Source: Aureimonas flava (lineage in GTDB: Bacteria; Pseudomonadota; Alphaproteobacteria; Rhizobiales; Rhizobiaceae). Taken from it: a DNA stretch of 64,000 nt. Shown here piece after piece: positions 1 through 8,506 of this stretch. The stretch's first letter is position 1. Every line of letters starts with the position of its first letter. The translations under genes and the position numbers were made by a program. A model generated the notes under the pieces. It was given only the letters and a program-made list of their open reading frames with translations. It was not told the origin of the DNA and did no database searches. The stretch lies in the NCBI RefSeq assembly GCF_003583935.1, contig NZ_QYRN01000001.1, positions 124,001 through 188,000 on the forward strand, in the 5' to 3' direction.

Positions 1-1
1 C

Positions 2-151
2 CACCAGAGCGCGATCGACATGGCGCAGGCCTATCTCGACAGCGGAGAGAACGACCCGGTGCTCGCCCGCATCTCGCGTGACGTGATCGCCTCGCAGCAG
101 GCGGAGATCGCGGAACTGCGGGCCTGGATCGAGGCGAACCGCGACCGCTAG
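2..151 (+). CDS. DUF305-type protein, C-terminal fragment
   Basis: Only the last 49 codons are present; the gene begins to the left of the window. The fragment reads HQSAIDMAQAYLDSG and continues with a helix containing SRDVIASQQAEIAEL. The H-x-x-A-x-x-M-A pattern followed by an I-x-x-x-Q-x-x-E-I-x-x-L helix is typical of the C-terminal half of DUF305 proteins, small secreted helical proteins often linked to metal handling. The function is not established from this fragment. A GC-rich hairpin lies a few bases after the stop. Confidence 0.7.
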   Translation, partial: HQSAIDMAQAYLDSGENDPVLARISRDVIASQQAEIAELRAWIEANRDR

Positions 152-164
152 GACGGCGCATGGG

Positions 165-193
165 GGCGGGCGGGCCGTGTTGCCCCGCCCGCC
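165..193 (+). terminator. GC-rich hairpin after the DUF305 gene
   Basis: A perfect 10-bp stem (165-174 with 184-193) and a 9-nt loop lie 14 bp after the upstream stop. There is no T-run, so it may be a weak terminator or an mRNA 3' end. It contains the region just after the most upstream possible start of the next gene, which argues for a later start there. Confidence 0.45.
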
Positions 194-216
194 TCGCCGA
201 CGGAGCGCCGCGCCTT

Positions 217-972
217 ATGTTGCCGGCGATGGACCCGATCGATCGCACCGCCAGCCTCTCCCCGTCGCGCTTCGACATCGACCGCGTGCCGGTCCTGCGC
301 AAGATCGAGGTGCGTGGGCTGGTCATCCTCGGCCTCGTGTCGGCGTCGCTGTTCGGCTTCCTGACGATTGCCGGCGAGGTGCGGGAAGGGGATACGCACG
401 CCTTCGACGACGCGATCCTGCGCGCCCTGCGCAGCCCGACCGACCCGGCCGATCCGATCGGCCCGTTCTGGGTCGAGGCGATCATGCGCGACCTCACCGC
501 CCTGGGCGGGTACACCGTGCTCGCCCTGCTGACCGTGCTCGCGGTCACCTACCTCCTGATGAAGGGCAAGCGCGCCTCGGCCCTCCTCATGGGCGTGGCC
601 ATGATGGGCGGCGTGATGCTCTCCAACGTCCTGAAGATCGGGTTCGACCGGCAAAGACCCGACGTCGTGGCCCATCTCGTGGACGTGCATAGCCTCAGCT
701 TTCCGAGCGGCCACGCGATGCTTTCGGCCACCGCCTACCTGACGCTGGGCGCGCTCCTCGCGCGGGGCGAGCGTGGCTTCGTGATGCGCAGCTACTTCAT
801 GGGCGTCGCGATCGCTCTGACGCTGCTGATCGGGGCGAGCCGGGTCTATCTCGGCGTGCACTACCCGACCGACGTGTTGGCGGGCTGGTGCGCCGGTTCC
901 GCCTGGGCGCTTCTGTGCTGGTGGGTCGCGCGCTGGCTCCAGCGGCGCGGCAGCGTCGAGCCGAGCACCTGA
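217..972 (+). CDS. PAP2-family membrane phosphatase
   Basis: An integral membrane phosphatase of the PAP2 (phosphatidic acid phosphatase type 2) superfamily. These enzymes dephosphorylate lipid phosphates such as phosphatidate or undecaprenyl pyrophosphate at the membrane. All three signature motifs are present: K-x6-RP (KIGFDRQRP), PSGH and SR-x5-H-x3-D (SRVYLGVHYPTD), giving the catalytic His and its Asp partner. Several hydrophobic segments surround them. A longer frame opens at 160, but that start sits at the edge of a terminator-like hairpin, so I prefer the ATG at 217 (251 aa); an ATG at 229 is also possible. The substrate cannot be told from sequence. A strong shared terminator follows. 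Confidence 0.85.
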   Translation: MLPAMDPIDRTASLSPSRFDIDRVPVLRKIEVRGLVILGLVSASLFGFLTIAGEVREGDTHAFDDAILRALRSPTDPADPIGPFWVEAIMRDLTALGGYTVLALLTVLAVTYLLMKGKRASALLMGVAMMGGVMLSNVLKIGFDRQRPDVVAHLVDVHSLSFPSGHAMLSATAYLTLGALLARGERGFVMRSYFMGVAIALTLLIGASRVYLGVHYPTDVLAGWCAGSAWALLCWWVARWLQRRGSVEPST

Positions 973-975
973 TGC

Positions 976-1018
976 GCGCACGGCGCCGCTCCTTCGGAGA
1001 GCGGCGCCGTGCGCTTTT
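976..1018. terminator. Bidirectional intrinsic terminator between PAP2 gene and rhaS
   Basis: A perfect 16-bp stem (976-991 with 999-1014) encloses a 7-nt loop and is followed by TTTT on the plus strand. It sits between two convergent genes and probably ends transcription of both. Confidence 0.85.
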
Positions 1019-1030
1019 GCGGGGCGAGCT

Positions 1031-2134
1031 TCAGAAATCGAAGTCGTTGATGTCCACCTTGGTGAACACCTTCGGCGCGCCGAGCAGGATCTGGCTCTGG
1101 TTGACGATCTGCAGGTCGCCGAGGCGCCCGGCCTTGAAGGTCGTGTCGCCCGGCTTCAGCGTGCCGTCGGCCACCGCGCGCATGGCCATGCCGGCGGCAT
1201 AGCCGAGGTCCACGGTCGACCACAGGATGGTCGACTTCACGCAGTCGTTGTTGACGTAGGGCTTCATCGCGTTGGGCAGCGCGAGGCCGACCACGGCGAC
1301 CTTGCCGCACAGGTTGTTCTGCTGCACGGCCTCGGAGGCGGCGGGCGTCGCCACCGAGGTCATGCCGAGGATGCCCTTCAGCTCGTCGCCGTACTTGTTG
1401 ATGAGCGTCTGCGCCTGGTTGAAGGAGAGGATATTGTCCTCCTGCGCCTCCACCGTCTCGAGGAACTTGAGCTTGGGATGGCACTTCTCGGCGTAGGCCG
1501 CCATCTCGGTGATCCAGCGCGCCTGGTTGGGCGTGGTGAAGGTCGAGGTGACGATGGCGAAGGACCCTTCCTCGCCGATCTCGGAGGCGAGCTGGTCGAT
1601 CATCGACTTGGCGACGCCGTTCGGCTCGGCCTGGTTCACGAACCACTGGCGCGCGTCCGGCTCGGCGTCCGCGTCGTAGCCGACGACGTTGATGCCAGCT
1701 TCCAGCGCGCGCTTGAGCACCGGCGCGATGGCCACCGGGTCGTTGGCCGCGAACAGGATGCCGTCGACGCCGGACGTGATGTAGTTGTCGATGAAGGTGA
1801 TCTGCTCGTCGATGTTCGCCCGGGTCGGCCCGTCGGTGGTGACCGTCATCGAGCCCAGCTCCTTCGCCGCCTCCTGGATGCCGGAGGCGGTGGAGTTGAA
1901 GTAGCCGACGCCCACGAGCTTGGGGATGTCCACCACGCGCAGCGGCTTGCCGTTGCGGTCGGGCGCGTCGGTCGGCTCGCCGCCGTTGTAGTCGCCCGGC
2001 GGCACGGCCGTGACCGTCGCGTCGCAGGCCAGCGGGCTGGCCGGCTGGTCGTCGCCGCCGGTCCAGGTGCTCTGCGCCAAGGCTGGCGCGGCGAGAAGGC
2101 TCGAGCCGATGAGGAATGCCAGTAGGGTACGCAT
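1031..2134 (-). CDS. rhaS: Rhamnose-type ABC transporter substrate-binding protein
   Basis: Periplasmic binding protein of the CUT2 (ribose/rhamnose) class, 367 aa, likely the L-rhamnose receptor. It begins with a clear signal peptide (hydrophobic core, cleavage about ALA-QS near residue 20), followed by a type I periplasmic-binding fold. Characteristic phrases include DGILFAANDP in the first lobe and NAMKPYVNNDCVKSTILWS in the hinge/second lobe. The ATG has GGAGGAGA upstream. It is the last gene of the minus-strand rhamnose operon, after both permeases, whereas the binding protein usually comes first in Rhizobium rha operons. Substrate assignment rests on the neighbouring rha genes. Confidence 0.85.
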   Translation of the reverse strand: MRTLLAFLIGSSLLAAPALAQSTWTGGDDQPASPLACDATVTAVPPGDYNGGEPTDAPDRNGKPLRVVDIPKLVGVGYFNSTASGIQEAAKELGSMTVTTDGPTRANIDEQITFIDNYITSGVDGILFAANDPVAIAPVLKRALEAGINVVGYDADAEPDARQWFVNQAEPNGVAKSMIDQLASEIGEEGSFAIVTSTFTTPNQARWITEMAAYAEKCHPKLKFLETVEAQEDNILSFNQAQTLINKYGDELKGILGMTSVATPAASEAVQQNNLCGKVAVVGLALPNAMKPYVNNDCVKSTILWSTVDLGYAAGMAMRAVADGTLKPGDTTFKAGRLGDLQIVNQSQILLGAPKVFTKVDINDFDF

Positions 2135-2200
2135 GCCGTTGTCTCCTCCACGATGACGTTTGGCGGTGTCGCAGTCCCGGCCGATGGCGGCCGATGGGGA

Positions 2201-3145
2201 TCAGTCGCCCGAATAGCGGCCGAGGAAGTTCGAGATGAGCACGGCCGCGATCAGCACGGCGCCGATGATGACGATGGTGCCGTCGCCGCGCACGCCCGAC
2301 AGCGCGAGGCCGTTCTTGAGCACCTGGACGAGGCAGAGGCCGAGCAGCGTGCCCACCACGAGGCCCCGCCCGCCGAAGATCGAGGTGCCGCCGAGCACCA
2401 CGGCCGTGATGACGTCGAGCTCGATGCCCGAGCCCATGTCGGAGCGCGTGGTGGAGACGCGGCTGACGAAGACCACGGCGGCCAGCGACGACACGAAGCC
2501 GGACGCGGAATAGATCCACAGCTTGGTCCGCGCGACGTCGATGCCGGAAAAGGCCGCGCCCTGTTCGTTGTTGCCGATGGCGTAGGTCGCGCGGCCGAAG
2601 GCGGTGTAGCGGAGGACGAAGAACCCGGCGAAGGCGACGGCGGCCAGCAGCCAGAGCTGCGTGGGAATGCCCAGGAAGTCACCCTGGCCGAGCACGAAGA
2701 ACCATTTCGGATAGCCGCGGATCGACTGGGCCTGGCTGATGCCCTCGGCCAGCCCGCGATACAGGGCGAGGGTGGCGAGCGTCGCGATCAAGGGCGGCAC
2801 GCGAAAGCGCGTGATGATGAGCCCGTTGACGAAGCCCGCCAGCGTCCCCACCGCCATGGACAGGCCGATGGCCGCCGGAAGCGGCAGGCCGAGCGTCTTC
2901 CAGAACACGCCGATCAGGATGGCGCAGAGGCCGAGGATCGAGCCGACGGACAGGTCGATGCCGCCGGTGACGATGACGAAGGTCATCGCCACCGCGATCA
3001 GCCCGACCTCGGTCATCAGCCGGCCCTGGTTGAGGAGGTTGGCGGCGGTGAAGAAGCGCTCGTTGTCGATCGCGAGCACCGCGAGGGCGAGCGCCAGGAT
3101 CAGCGCCAGGATGGCTTCGTGGCGAAGGAGGGAGCGGAGGGTCAT
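2201..3145 (-). CDS. rhaQ: Rhamnose-type ABC transporter permease (second)
   Basis: Inner-membrane permease of the CUT2 family, 314 aa, with about eight to ten hydrophobic helices. It carries the family signature GGIDLSVGSILGL and the C-terminal GGTSIFGGRG loop. It is paired with the permease just upstream (rhaP), making a heterodimeric channel with the RhaT ATPase. The gap to rhaP is 15 bp and the gap to rhaS is 66 bp. Which permease is called P and which Q is by gene order only. Confidence 0.85.
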   Translation of the reverse strand: MTLRSLLRHEAILALILALALAVLAIDNERFFTAANLLNQGRLMTEVGLIAVAMTFVIVTGGIDLSVGSILGLCAILIGVFWKTLGLPLPAAIGLSMAVGTLAGFVNGLIITRFRVPPLIATLATLALYRGLAEGISQAQSIRGYPKWFFVLGQGDFLGIPTQLWLLAAVAFAGFFVLRYTAFGRATYAIGNNEQGAAFSGIDVARTKLWIYSASGFVSSLAAVVFVSRVSTTRSDMGSGIELDVITAVVLGGTSIFGGRGLVVGTLLGLCLVQVLKNGLALSGVRGDGTIVIIGAVLIAAVLISNFLGRYSGD

Positions 3146-3160
3146 GGCGTCTCTCCCGCG

Positions 3161-4114
3161 TCAGCCGGTGCGGCCGCGTCGCGCCATGTCGGCGAGAACG
3201 GTCGCGAGGATGAGGATGCCCTGCACGGCGCGCAGCCAGTAGGCCGACACGTTCAGGAAGATCAGCGAGGAGCCGATGGCGGCGAACAGGATCGCGGCGA
3301 GCGTCGAGCCGACCACGGTGCCGACGCCGCCGAGGATCGACACGCCGCCGACCACCGCGGCGGTGATCACGATCAGCTCCAACCCGTTCGGTACGGTGGA
3401 TTGGATGACCTGGAGCTGCGTCGCGAACAGGGTGGCCGAGACGCCCGCGATTAGGCCGTGCAGCGCGAACACCTTCACGATCGTCGCCTTGTAGGGAATG
3501 CCGGACGCCTCGGCCGCTTCCGGGTTGCCGCCCACCGCGTAGATCGCGCGGCCGAAGGCGGTGGAGCGCAGGACGAAGGCGAAGCCGACCGTCATGACGA
3601 TCATGAACCAGACCGGAGAGGGCACGTCGAACAGACGGAACTGGGCAAGCTGGAAGCTCGGCGGCAGGCCGGAGATCCAGGCGCCGCCCGTCACGGTGAT
3701 GAGCCCGCCGCGCAGGATCGAGAGCATGGCGAGCGTCGCGATGATCGACGGCACCTTGAGATAGGCGATCAGCACGCCGAGCCCGGCGTTCACCACGCCG
3801 CCGAGCAGCACCGGCAGCAGCCACGACAGCCACACCGGATAGCCGCCGGTCACCAGCAGGCCGGACACGGTGGCGAGCACGCCGATCAGCGCGCCCACCG
3901 ACACGTCGATATGGCCGGAGATGATCACCATCGACATGCCGATCGCGGCCACCGCGATATAGGCGTTGCCGACGAAGATGGAGGTGAGGTTGTTCTGCGA
4001 GACGAAGCGCGGATTGATCCAGCCGACCACCAGGAACAGCGCTACCAGCGCCGCCAGCAGGAGGATCTCCTGCCCCGACGCCGAGAGGCGCCGCGAGAGC
4101 GTCGGGCCCCTCAT
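3161..4114 (-). CDS. rhaP: Rhamnose-type ABC transporter permease (first)
   Basis: CUT2-family permease, 317 aa, with the hallmark SGHIDVSVGALIG in a mid-protein helix and GGVSILGGVG towards the end. The ATG at 4114 overlaps the stop of the ATPase gene (ATGA), so translation is coupled. An upstream extension of the frame to 4381 runs through the ATPase gene and is not used. It should form the membrane channel together with RhaQ. Confidence 0.87.
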   Translation of the reverse strand: MRGPTLSRRLSASGQEILLLAALVALFLVVGWINPRFVSQNNLTSIFVGNAYIAVAAIGMSMVIISGHIDVSVGALIGVLATVSGLLVTGGYPVWLSWLLPVLLGGVVNAGLGVLIAYLKVPSIIATLAMLSILRGGLITVTGGAWISGLPPSFQLAQFRLFDVPSPVWFMIVMTVGFAFVLRSTAFGRAIYAVGGNPEAAEASGIPYKATIVKVFALHGLIAGVSATLFATQLQVIQSTVPNGLELIVITAAVVGGVSILGGVGTVVGSTLAAILFAAIGSSLIFLNVSAYWLRAVQGILILATVLADMARRGRTG

Positions 4115-5619
4115 GCCGCGTGCCCCGTCATCATGGCCGTGCCCACGGTGTCGGGCGTCGCCTCGGACCGGTCGAGAATGGCGGTCATGCGGCCGCCGTT
4201 CATCACCAGGATGCGGTCGCTCATGCCGAGCACCTCGGGCAGTTCGCTGGAGATCATGATGATGGCGAGCCCCTGGCGGGCGAGCTGGTTCATGAGCTTG
4301 TGGATCTCGGTCTTGGCGCCGACGTCGACACCGCGCGTCGGCTCGTCGAGGATCAGGATGCGCGGGTCGGTCGCCAGCCACTTGGCGATCACGACCTTCT
4401 GTTGGTTGCCCCCGGACAGTTGCGCGACCACCTGGCCGGGGCCCCGCGCGCGAATGGCGAAGCGCCGGATCGCGTCCTCGGCCAGCGCCGTCTCGCGGGA
4501 CGTGTCGACCACCGAGCGGCGGGTGAGCCGGTCGAGGATCGCCATGGAGACGTTCTCGCGGATCGTCTGCGGGCGGACGAGACCGTGCTGGGCGCGGTCC
4601 TCCGGCACGTAGGCGATGCGCCTGTCGATCGCCTCCCGCACGCTGCCCACCGTCACCGGCCGCCCGTCGATCAGGATCTCGCCCTCCGTCGCGGGCGTGA
4701 CGCCGAAGATCGTCTGGGCGAGCTCGGTGCGGCCCGAGCCGACGAGCCCCGCGATGCCGAGGATCTCGCCGGCGCGCACGGCGAAGGAGACGTCGCGCAC
4801 CTTGCCGGCGTGTGCGAGGCCGCGCACCTCCAGGACCGTCTCGCCGATCGGGATGTCCTCCTTGGGGAACAGCTCGTCGATGTCGCGGCCGACCATCATC
4901 GACACGAGGGCCGCTTCCGTCACCTCGCCGACCGGGCGGGTGGCGATGGTGCCGCCGTCGCGCAGCACCGTGACGCGGTCGGCGATCTCGAAGATCTCGT
5001 TCATCCGGTGGCTGACGTAGACGATGCCGACGCCCTCGGCCCGCAGCGAGCGCACCACGTCGAGCAGGCGGCGCACGTCCGCCTCCGCGAGGGCCGCCGT
5101 CGGCTCGTCCATGACGAGGACGCGCGCGTTGCGCGAGAGGGCGCGGGCGATCTCGACGCGCTGGCGGTTGGCGACGGACAGTTTCGACACGGTCTCGTCC
5201 ACGTCGAGGTCCGGGCAGTCGAGCCGGTCGAGGATCGCGCGCGCGTCGCGTCGCATTGCGCCCCAGTCCAGCGTGCCGCGCGGCGTGCGCGGCGCGTGGC
5301 CGGTGAAGATGTTCTCGGCCACCGTCAGGGCGGGAAACAGCAGGAGCTCCTGATGCACCACCGCGATGCCCCGGTCCTGCGCGTCGCGCGGGCCGTCGAG
5401 CCGGCGGGCCCGGCCGTCGATCTCCACCGTTCCCGCATTAGGTTGGTGCGCGCCCGACATGATGCGGATCAGGGTGGACTTGCCGGCGCCGTTCTCGCCC
5501 ATCAGGGCGTGGACCTCGCCGGGGCGAAGGTCGAAGTCGACGCCCTTCAGCACCGACACCGGCCCGAACGACTTCTCGATCGCCCGCAACGCGACGATGG
5601 GCTCCGCCTCAGTTCGCAA
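4111..5619 (-). CDS. rhaT: Rhamnose-type ABC transporter ATP-binding protein (two ABC domains)
   Basis: Duplicated-domain ATPase of the RbsA/XylG/RhaT type, about 502 aa. The first ABC domain has Walker [10 protein letters not shown] at about 41-49 and Walker B VLVMDEPTAAL. The second has the signature LSGGNQQKV, Walker [12 protein letters not shown] and the degenerate P-loop usual for this family. I chose the TTG at 5619, overlapping the end of the SDR gene by 11 bp, because family homology begins just after it; no ATG lies nearby. Its stop overlaps the rhaP start. It powers import of the sugar bound by RhaS. Confidence 0.87.
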   Translation of the reverse strand: MRTEAEPIVALRAIEKSFGPVSVLKGVDFDLRPGEVHALMGENGAGKSTLIRIMSGAHQPNAGTVEIDGRARRLDGPRDAQDRGIAVVHQELLLFPALTVAENIFTGHAPRTPRGTLDWGAMRRDARAILDRLDCPDLDVDETVSKLSVANRQRVEIARALSRNARVLVMDEPTAALAEADVRRLLDVVRSLRAEGVGIVYVSHRMNEIFEIADRVTVLRDGGTIATRPVGEVTEAALVSMMVGRDIDELFPKEDIPIGETVLEVRGLAHAGKVRDVSFAVRAGEILGIAGLVGSGRTELAQTIFGVTPATEGEILIDGRPVTVGSVREAIDRRIAYVPEDRAQHGLVRPQTIRENVSMAILDRLTRRSVVDTSRETALAEDAIRRFAIRARGPGQVVAQLSGGNQQKVVIAKWLATDPRILILDEPTRGVDVGAKTEIHKLMNQLARQGLAIIMISSELPEVLGMSDRILVMNGGRMTAILDRSEATPDTVGTAMMTGHAA

Positions 5620-6334
5620 GGAAGCCCCCTTCCACCGGAAGGGCGTGGCCGTGGACCATGGCCGCGGCATCCGACAGGAGAAACAGGATCGCCTCCGCCA
5701 CGTCCCGCGTCTCGGCGAAGCGGCCGACGGGGGTGCGGGCGAGCATCGGGCCGCCCTTCTCCGGCGCACTCCAAGCGACGCGCGCGAGCTCGGTCATGGT
5801 CACGCCGGGGTTCACGGCGTTGACGCGGATGCGGTGGGGTCCGAGCTCGTTGGCCATGACGCGCGTCAGCCCGTCCAGCGCGCCCTTGGAGGCGCAGTAG
5901 GCGGCATGGTCGCGGAAGCCGAGGAAAGACGAGATCGACGAGACGTTGACGATCGCGCCCGGCGCGTCGCGGCGGATCAGGTCGCGGGCGAAGACCTGCG
6001 AGACGATCGCCGCCGCGCGAACGTTGATCGCCTGCACGGTGTCGAAGGACTCGTCTTTCATCTCGAGGAACGGCTCCAGGATGTTGATCCCGGCGCAGTT
6101 CACGAGAAGGTCGGCGGGCAGGGCCTCGGCGGCGGCCCTCCGCGCGGCCGCCGCGTCGGCGAGATCCACCGCGATCGCGCGGCATCCGGTCTCGACCGCC
6201 AGCGCGTCGAGGTCGTTGCGGGTCCGACCCAGCGCCACCACCCGCGCCCCGCGCTCTCCCAGAAGTGTCGCCACATGGCGGCCGATGCCCTTTCCGGCGC
6301 CGGTCACGATGGCGGTCCTGCCTTTGAAATCCAT
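5609..6334 (-). CDS. Short-chain dehydrogenase/reductase in the rhamnose operon
   Basis: NAD(P)-dependent classical SDR, 241 aa. It shows the TGAGKGIG cofactor loop, the NCAG motif, the catalytic serine in VNVSSIS and the Y-x3-K pair in YCASKG. The overall look resembles sugar or polyol SDRs such as L-xylulose reductase (DCXR-like). The ATG at 6334 follows GGGAGGAACGAGG, which decides the start over an in-frame TTG 15 bp upstream. It lies between a zinc alcohol dehydrogenase and rhaT, and the enzymes of the phosphorylating rhamnose route do not obviously need it. The substrate is unknown; a polyol or rare sugar taken up by the same transporter is a guess. Confidence 0.85.
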   Translation of the reverse strand: MDFKGRTAIVTGAGKGIGRHVATLLGERGARVVALGRTRNDLDALAVETGCRAIAVDLADAAAARRAAAEALPADLLVNCAGINILEPFLEMKDESFDTVQAINVRAAAIVSQVFARDLIRRDAPGAIVNVSSISSFLGFRDHAAYCASKGALDGLTRVMANELGPHRIRVNAVNPGVTMTELARVAWSAPEKGGPMLARTPVGRFAETRDVAEAILFLLSDAAAMVHGHALPVEGGFLAN

Positions 6335-6371
6335 CCTCGTTCCTCCCAAAACGTGGTGGACGAGATGGAGC

Positions 6372-7457
6372 CTAGTCCTCCAGTCCCATCTCGATCTGCA
6401 TCTTCACCTCGCCCTTGGGCGCCTTGGCCGCGAGTTCGAAGGCCTCGACGCTCTGGTCGAAGGTGAACCGGCGCGTGATGAGCGGCGACACGTCCACGGC
6501 GCCCGACGCCAGCATGGCGACGCAGCGCGGGAAGACGTGGGCGTAGCGGAAGACGTGCTCGACGCGCGCTTCCTTCAGCATGGCCCGCGACACGTCGTAG
6601 GACGGTTTGGACAGGGGAATGCCGACGAACACCACCACACCGCCTGGGCACAGCGGCTCGAAGATGGTGGCGATCGCCCGTTCCGATCCGGCGCATTCGT
6701 AGATCACGTCGGCGCCCCAGCCGTCCGTTCGCGCCTTCACCGCTTCGGCGAGGTCCTCGCGCGCCACGTTGACCGTGGAGACCGATCCGAGCTTGCGGGC
6801 GATCTCCAGCTTGGTGTCGTCGACGTCGCTGACGATCACGTGGGCGCAGCCGCCGGCCAGCGCGGCAAGCACCGTGACGAGGCCGATCGGCCCCGCACCG
6901 ATCACCACCGCGACGTTGCCGGGCGCGGCCTTGGCCTTGGTCACGGCGTGGACGCCCACGGCGAGCGGCTCCACCATGGCGGCAGCGGCGAAGGAGACGT
7001 TGTCCGGCAGCTTGAACGTGAAGGCTTCCGGGTGGACGACGCTCGGGCGCAGCACGCCGTGGATCGGCGGCGTCGCCCAGAAGCGGACGGCCGGATCGAG
7101 GTTGTAGAGGCCGAGGCGCGTGGCGCGTCCGTTGGGGTCAGGGATGCCCGGCTCCATGCACACGCGGTCGCCGGGCTGGAGCGTCGTCACGGCCGAGCCG
7201 ATCTCGGTGACGATGCCGGACGCCTCGTGGCCGAGGATCATCGGCTCGCGCACCACGAAGGGGCCGATGGCGCCGTGCGTGTAGTAGTGGACGTCGGAGC
7301 CGCAGATGCCGACCGTGTGGATGGCGATCCGAACGTCGTGGGCGCCGAGCGTCTCGTCCACGGGGCAGTCGCGCAGCGCCAGACTGTCCTTGCCTTCCAA
7401 CACCAGCGCGCGCCGGTCGCCCTGCGTCTTCGCCTTCAGCGCTTCGATGTCCCGCAT
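6372..7457 (-). CDS. Zinc-dependent polyol/alcohol dehydrogenase (sorbitol/xylitol dehydrogenase type)
   Basis: Medium-chain dehydrogenase, 361 aa. Catalytic zinc ligands are visible as C in [11 protein letters not shown] and GHEASG, with a Glu in MVEPLAVG. The Rossmann loop is IGAGPIGLV and is followed by an acidic residue (SDVDD), which favours NAD. The structural-zinc lobe lacks the usual four-cysteine cluster (CMEPGIPD only), as in many polyol dehydrogenases. Likely substrates are polyols such as xylitol or sorbitol. The ATG at 7457 has GGGAGAAGA upstream. It is probably co-transcribed with the SDR downstream of it; together they could interconvert a ketose and a polyol. Confidence 0.85.
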   Translation of the reverse strand: MRDIEALKAKTQGDRRALVLEGKDSLALRDCPVDETLGAHDVRIAIHTVGICGSDVHYYTHGAIGPFVVREPMILGHEASGIVTEIGSAVTTLQPGDRVCMEPGIPDPNGRATRLGLYNLDPAVRFWATPPIHGVLRPSVVHPEAFTFKLPDNVSFAAAAMVEPLAVGVHAVTKAKAAPGNVAVVIGAGPIGLVTVLAALAGGCAHVIVSDVDDTKLEIARKLGSVSTVNVAREDLAEAVKARTDGWGADVIYECAGSERAIATIFEPLCPGGVVVFVGIPLSKPSYDVSRAMLKEARVEHVFRYAHVFPRCVAMLASGAVDVSPLITRRFTFDQSVEAFELAAKAPKGEVKMQIEMGLED

Positions 7458-7567
7458 GGTCCGATCTTCTCCCGTGGTCCTCGTTCGTGCCCGCCCGACG
7501 CTAGGGGGCGGCGCGGTTCGGGGCGACGCGTCTATGGGCGCCTTTGCAAACTTTCTTGGCTTCCACG

Positions 7568-8506
7568 TCAGGCCGCGCGCGTCTGGTCGAGGCGGTGCGC
7601 GCGGATGCGACGCGACTCGTCGCGATAGGCGGACGGGGTCTGCTGGCATACGGCGTGGAACTGCCGATTGAAGTTGGCCGTGTTGTTGTATCCGACCTCG
7701 TAGCAGATCCTCGTGACCGGCATCTCGCTGCCCGCCAGCAGGGCACAGGCCTGCTGGACGCGCAGCCGGTTCACGTAGGACGTGAAGTTATGGCCCGTCT
7801 GGTGCTTGAAGAAACGAGAAAACGCCGTCACCTCCATGTTGCAGACGGTCGCCGCGTCGCTGAGCGAGATGTCGCTGGCGTAGCGCTCCGTGATGAACGC
7901 GATCACCCGGTCGAGGCGGCGCGAGGCGGAGGTATGCAGCCCGAGCGAGGGCGCGCATCGCGCCAGGACCCGGCGCTCCTCCGGCCGGGCAGCCAGATCC
8001 GCGAGGAGCGACAGGAAGGACACCAGTCGCCCAGCGCCGCGCTCGTGCTCCATCGCGCAAAGTTTCATGCGCGCGCGCTCGGCGGTCGCGCCGGTGAATT
8101 CCACGCCGAACGCCGCATCGCGCAGGAGGCATCGCAGGTCGGCGAACTCGGCGAAGCCGCCGACCAGCGTGTCGGTGACCGCCGCGTCGAACTGCACGAG
8201 CATGTCGCGGTTCGGAAGGCTCGCGCCGGGTTCGAGGTCGCTGATCCAGTTGTGCGGCAGGTTCGGGCCCGCCAGCACGAGGCAGCCTTCCTGGAACGGG
8301 CCGACATAGTCCCCGATCATCATGCGGCCGCGACCGGAGGTGACGAGATGGAGCTCGTATTCCGGGTGTCTATGCCACTTCGCCAGATGATGGGGATAGT
8401 CGTGCTTCGCCCAGCGGAAGGATTCGCCCGGCCCCCGCAGGATGATCTCGAGCGCGGGGTCGCTGCCGGCGGCGGGCGTGGCGGTGTCCGGGCGGCCGAT
8501 CGTCAT
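7568..8506 (-). CDS. AraC-family transcriptional regulator with cupin sensor domain
   Basis: 312-aa regulator. The N-terminal cupin-like sensor (about residues 35-110) includes [16 protein letters not shown], and the C-terminal AraC DNA-binding domain has two helix-turn-helices (residues about 205-305, with [16 protein letters not shown] and [17 protein letters not shown]). The ATG overlaps the rhaK stop (ATGA), so it is translated with the kinase. An activator of the following dehydrogenase genes or of the whole operon is plausible. The locus already has a DeoR-type regulator at its head, so two regulators sit in one transcription unit. Confidence 0.88.
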   Translation of the reverse strand: MTIGRPDTATPAAGSDPALEIILRGPGESFRWAKHDYPHHLAKWHRHPEYELHLVTSGRGRMMIGDYVGPFQEGCLVLAGPNLPHNWISDLEPGASLPNRDMLVQFDAAVTDTLVGGFAEFADLRCLLRDAAFGVEFTGATAERARMKLCAMEHERGAGRLVSFLSLLADLAARPEERRVLARCAPSLGLHTSASRRLDRVIAFITERYASDISLSDAATVCNMEVTAFSRFFKHQTGHNFTSYVNRLRVQQACALLAGSEMPVTRICYEVGYNNTANFNRQFHAVCQQTPSAYRDESRRIRAHRLDQTRAA

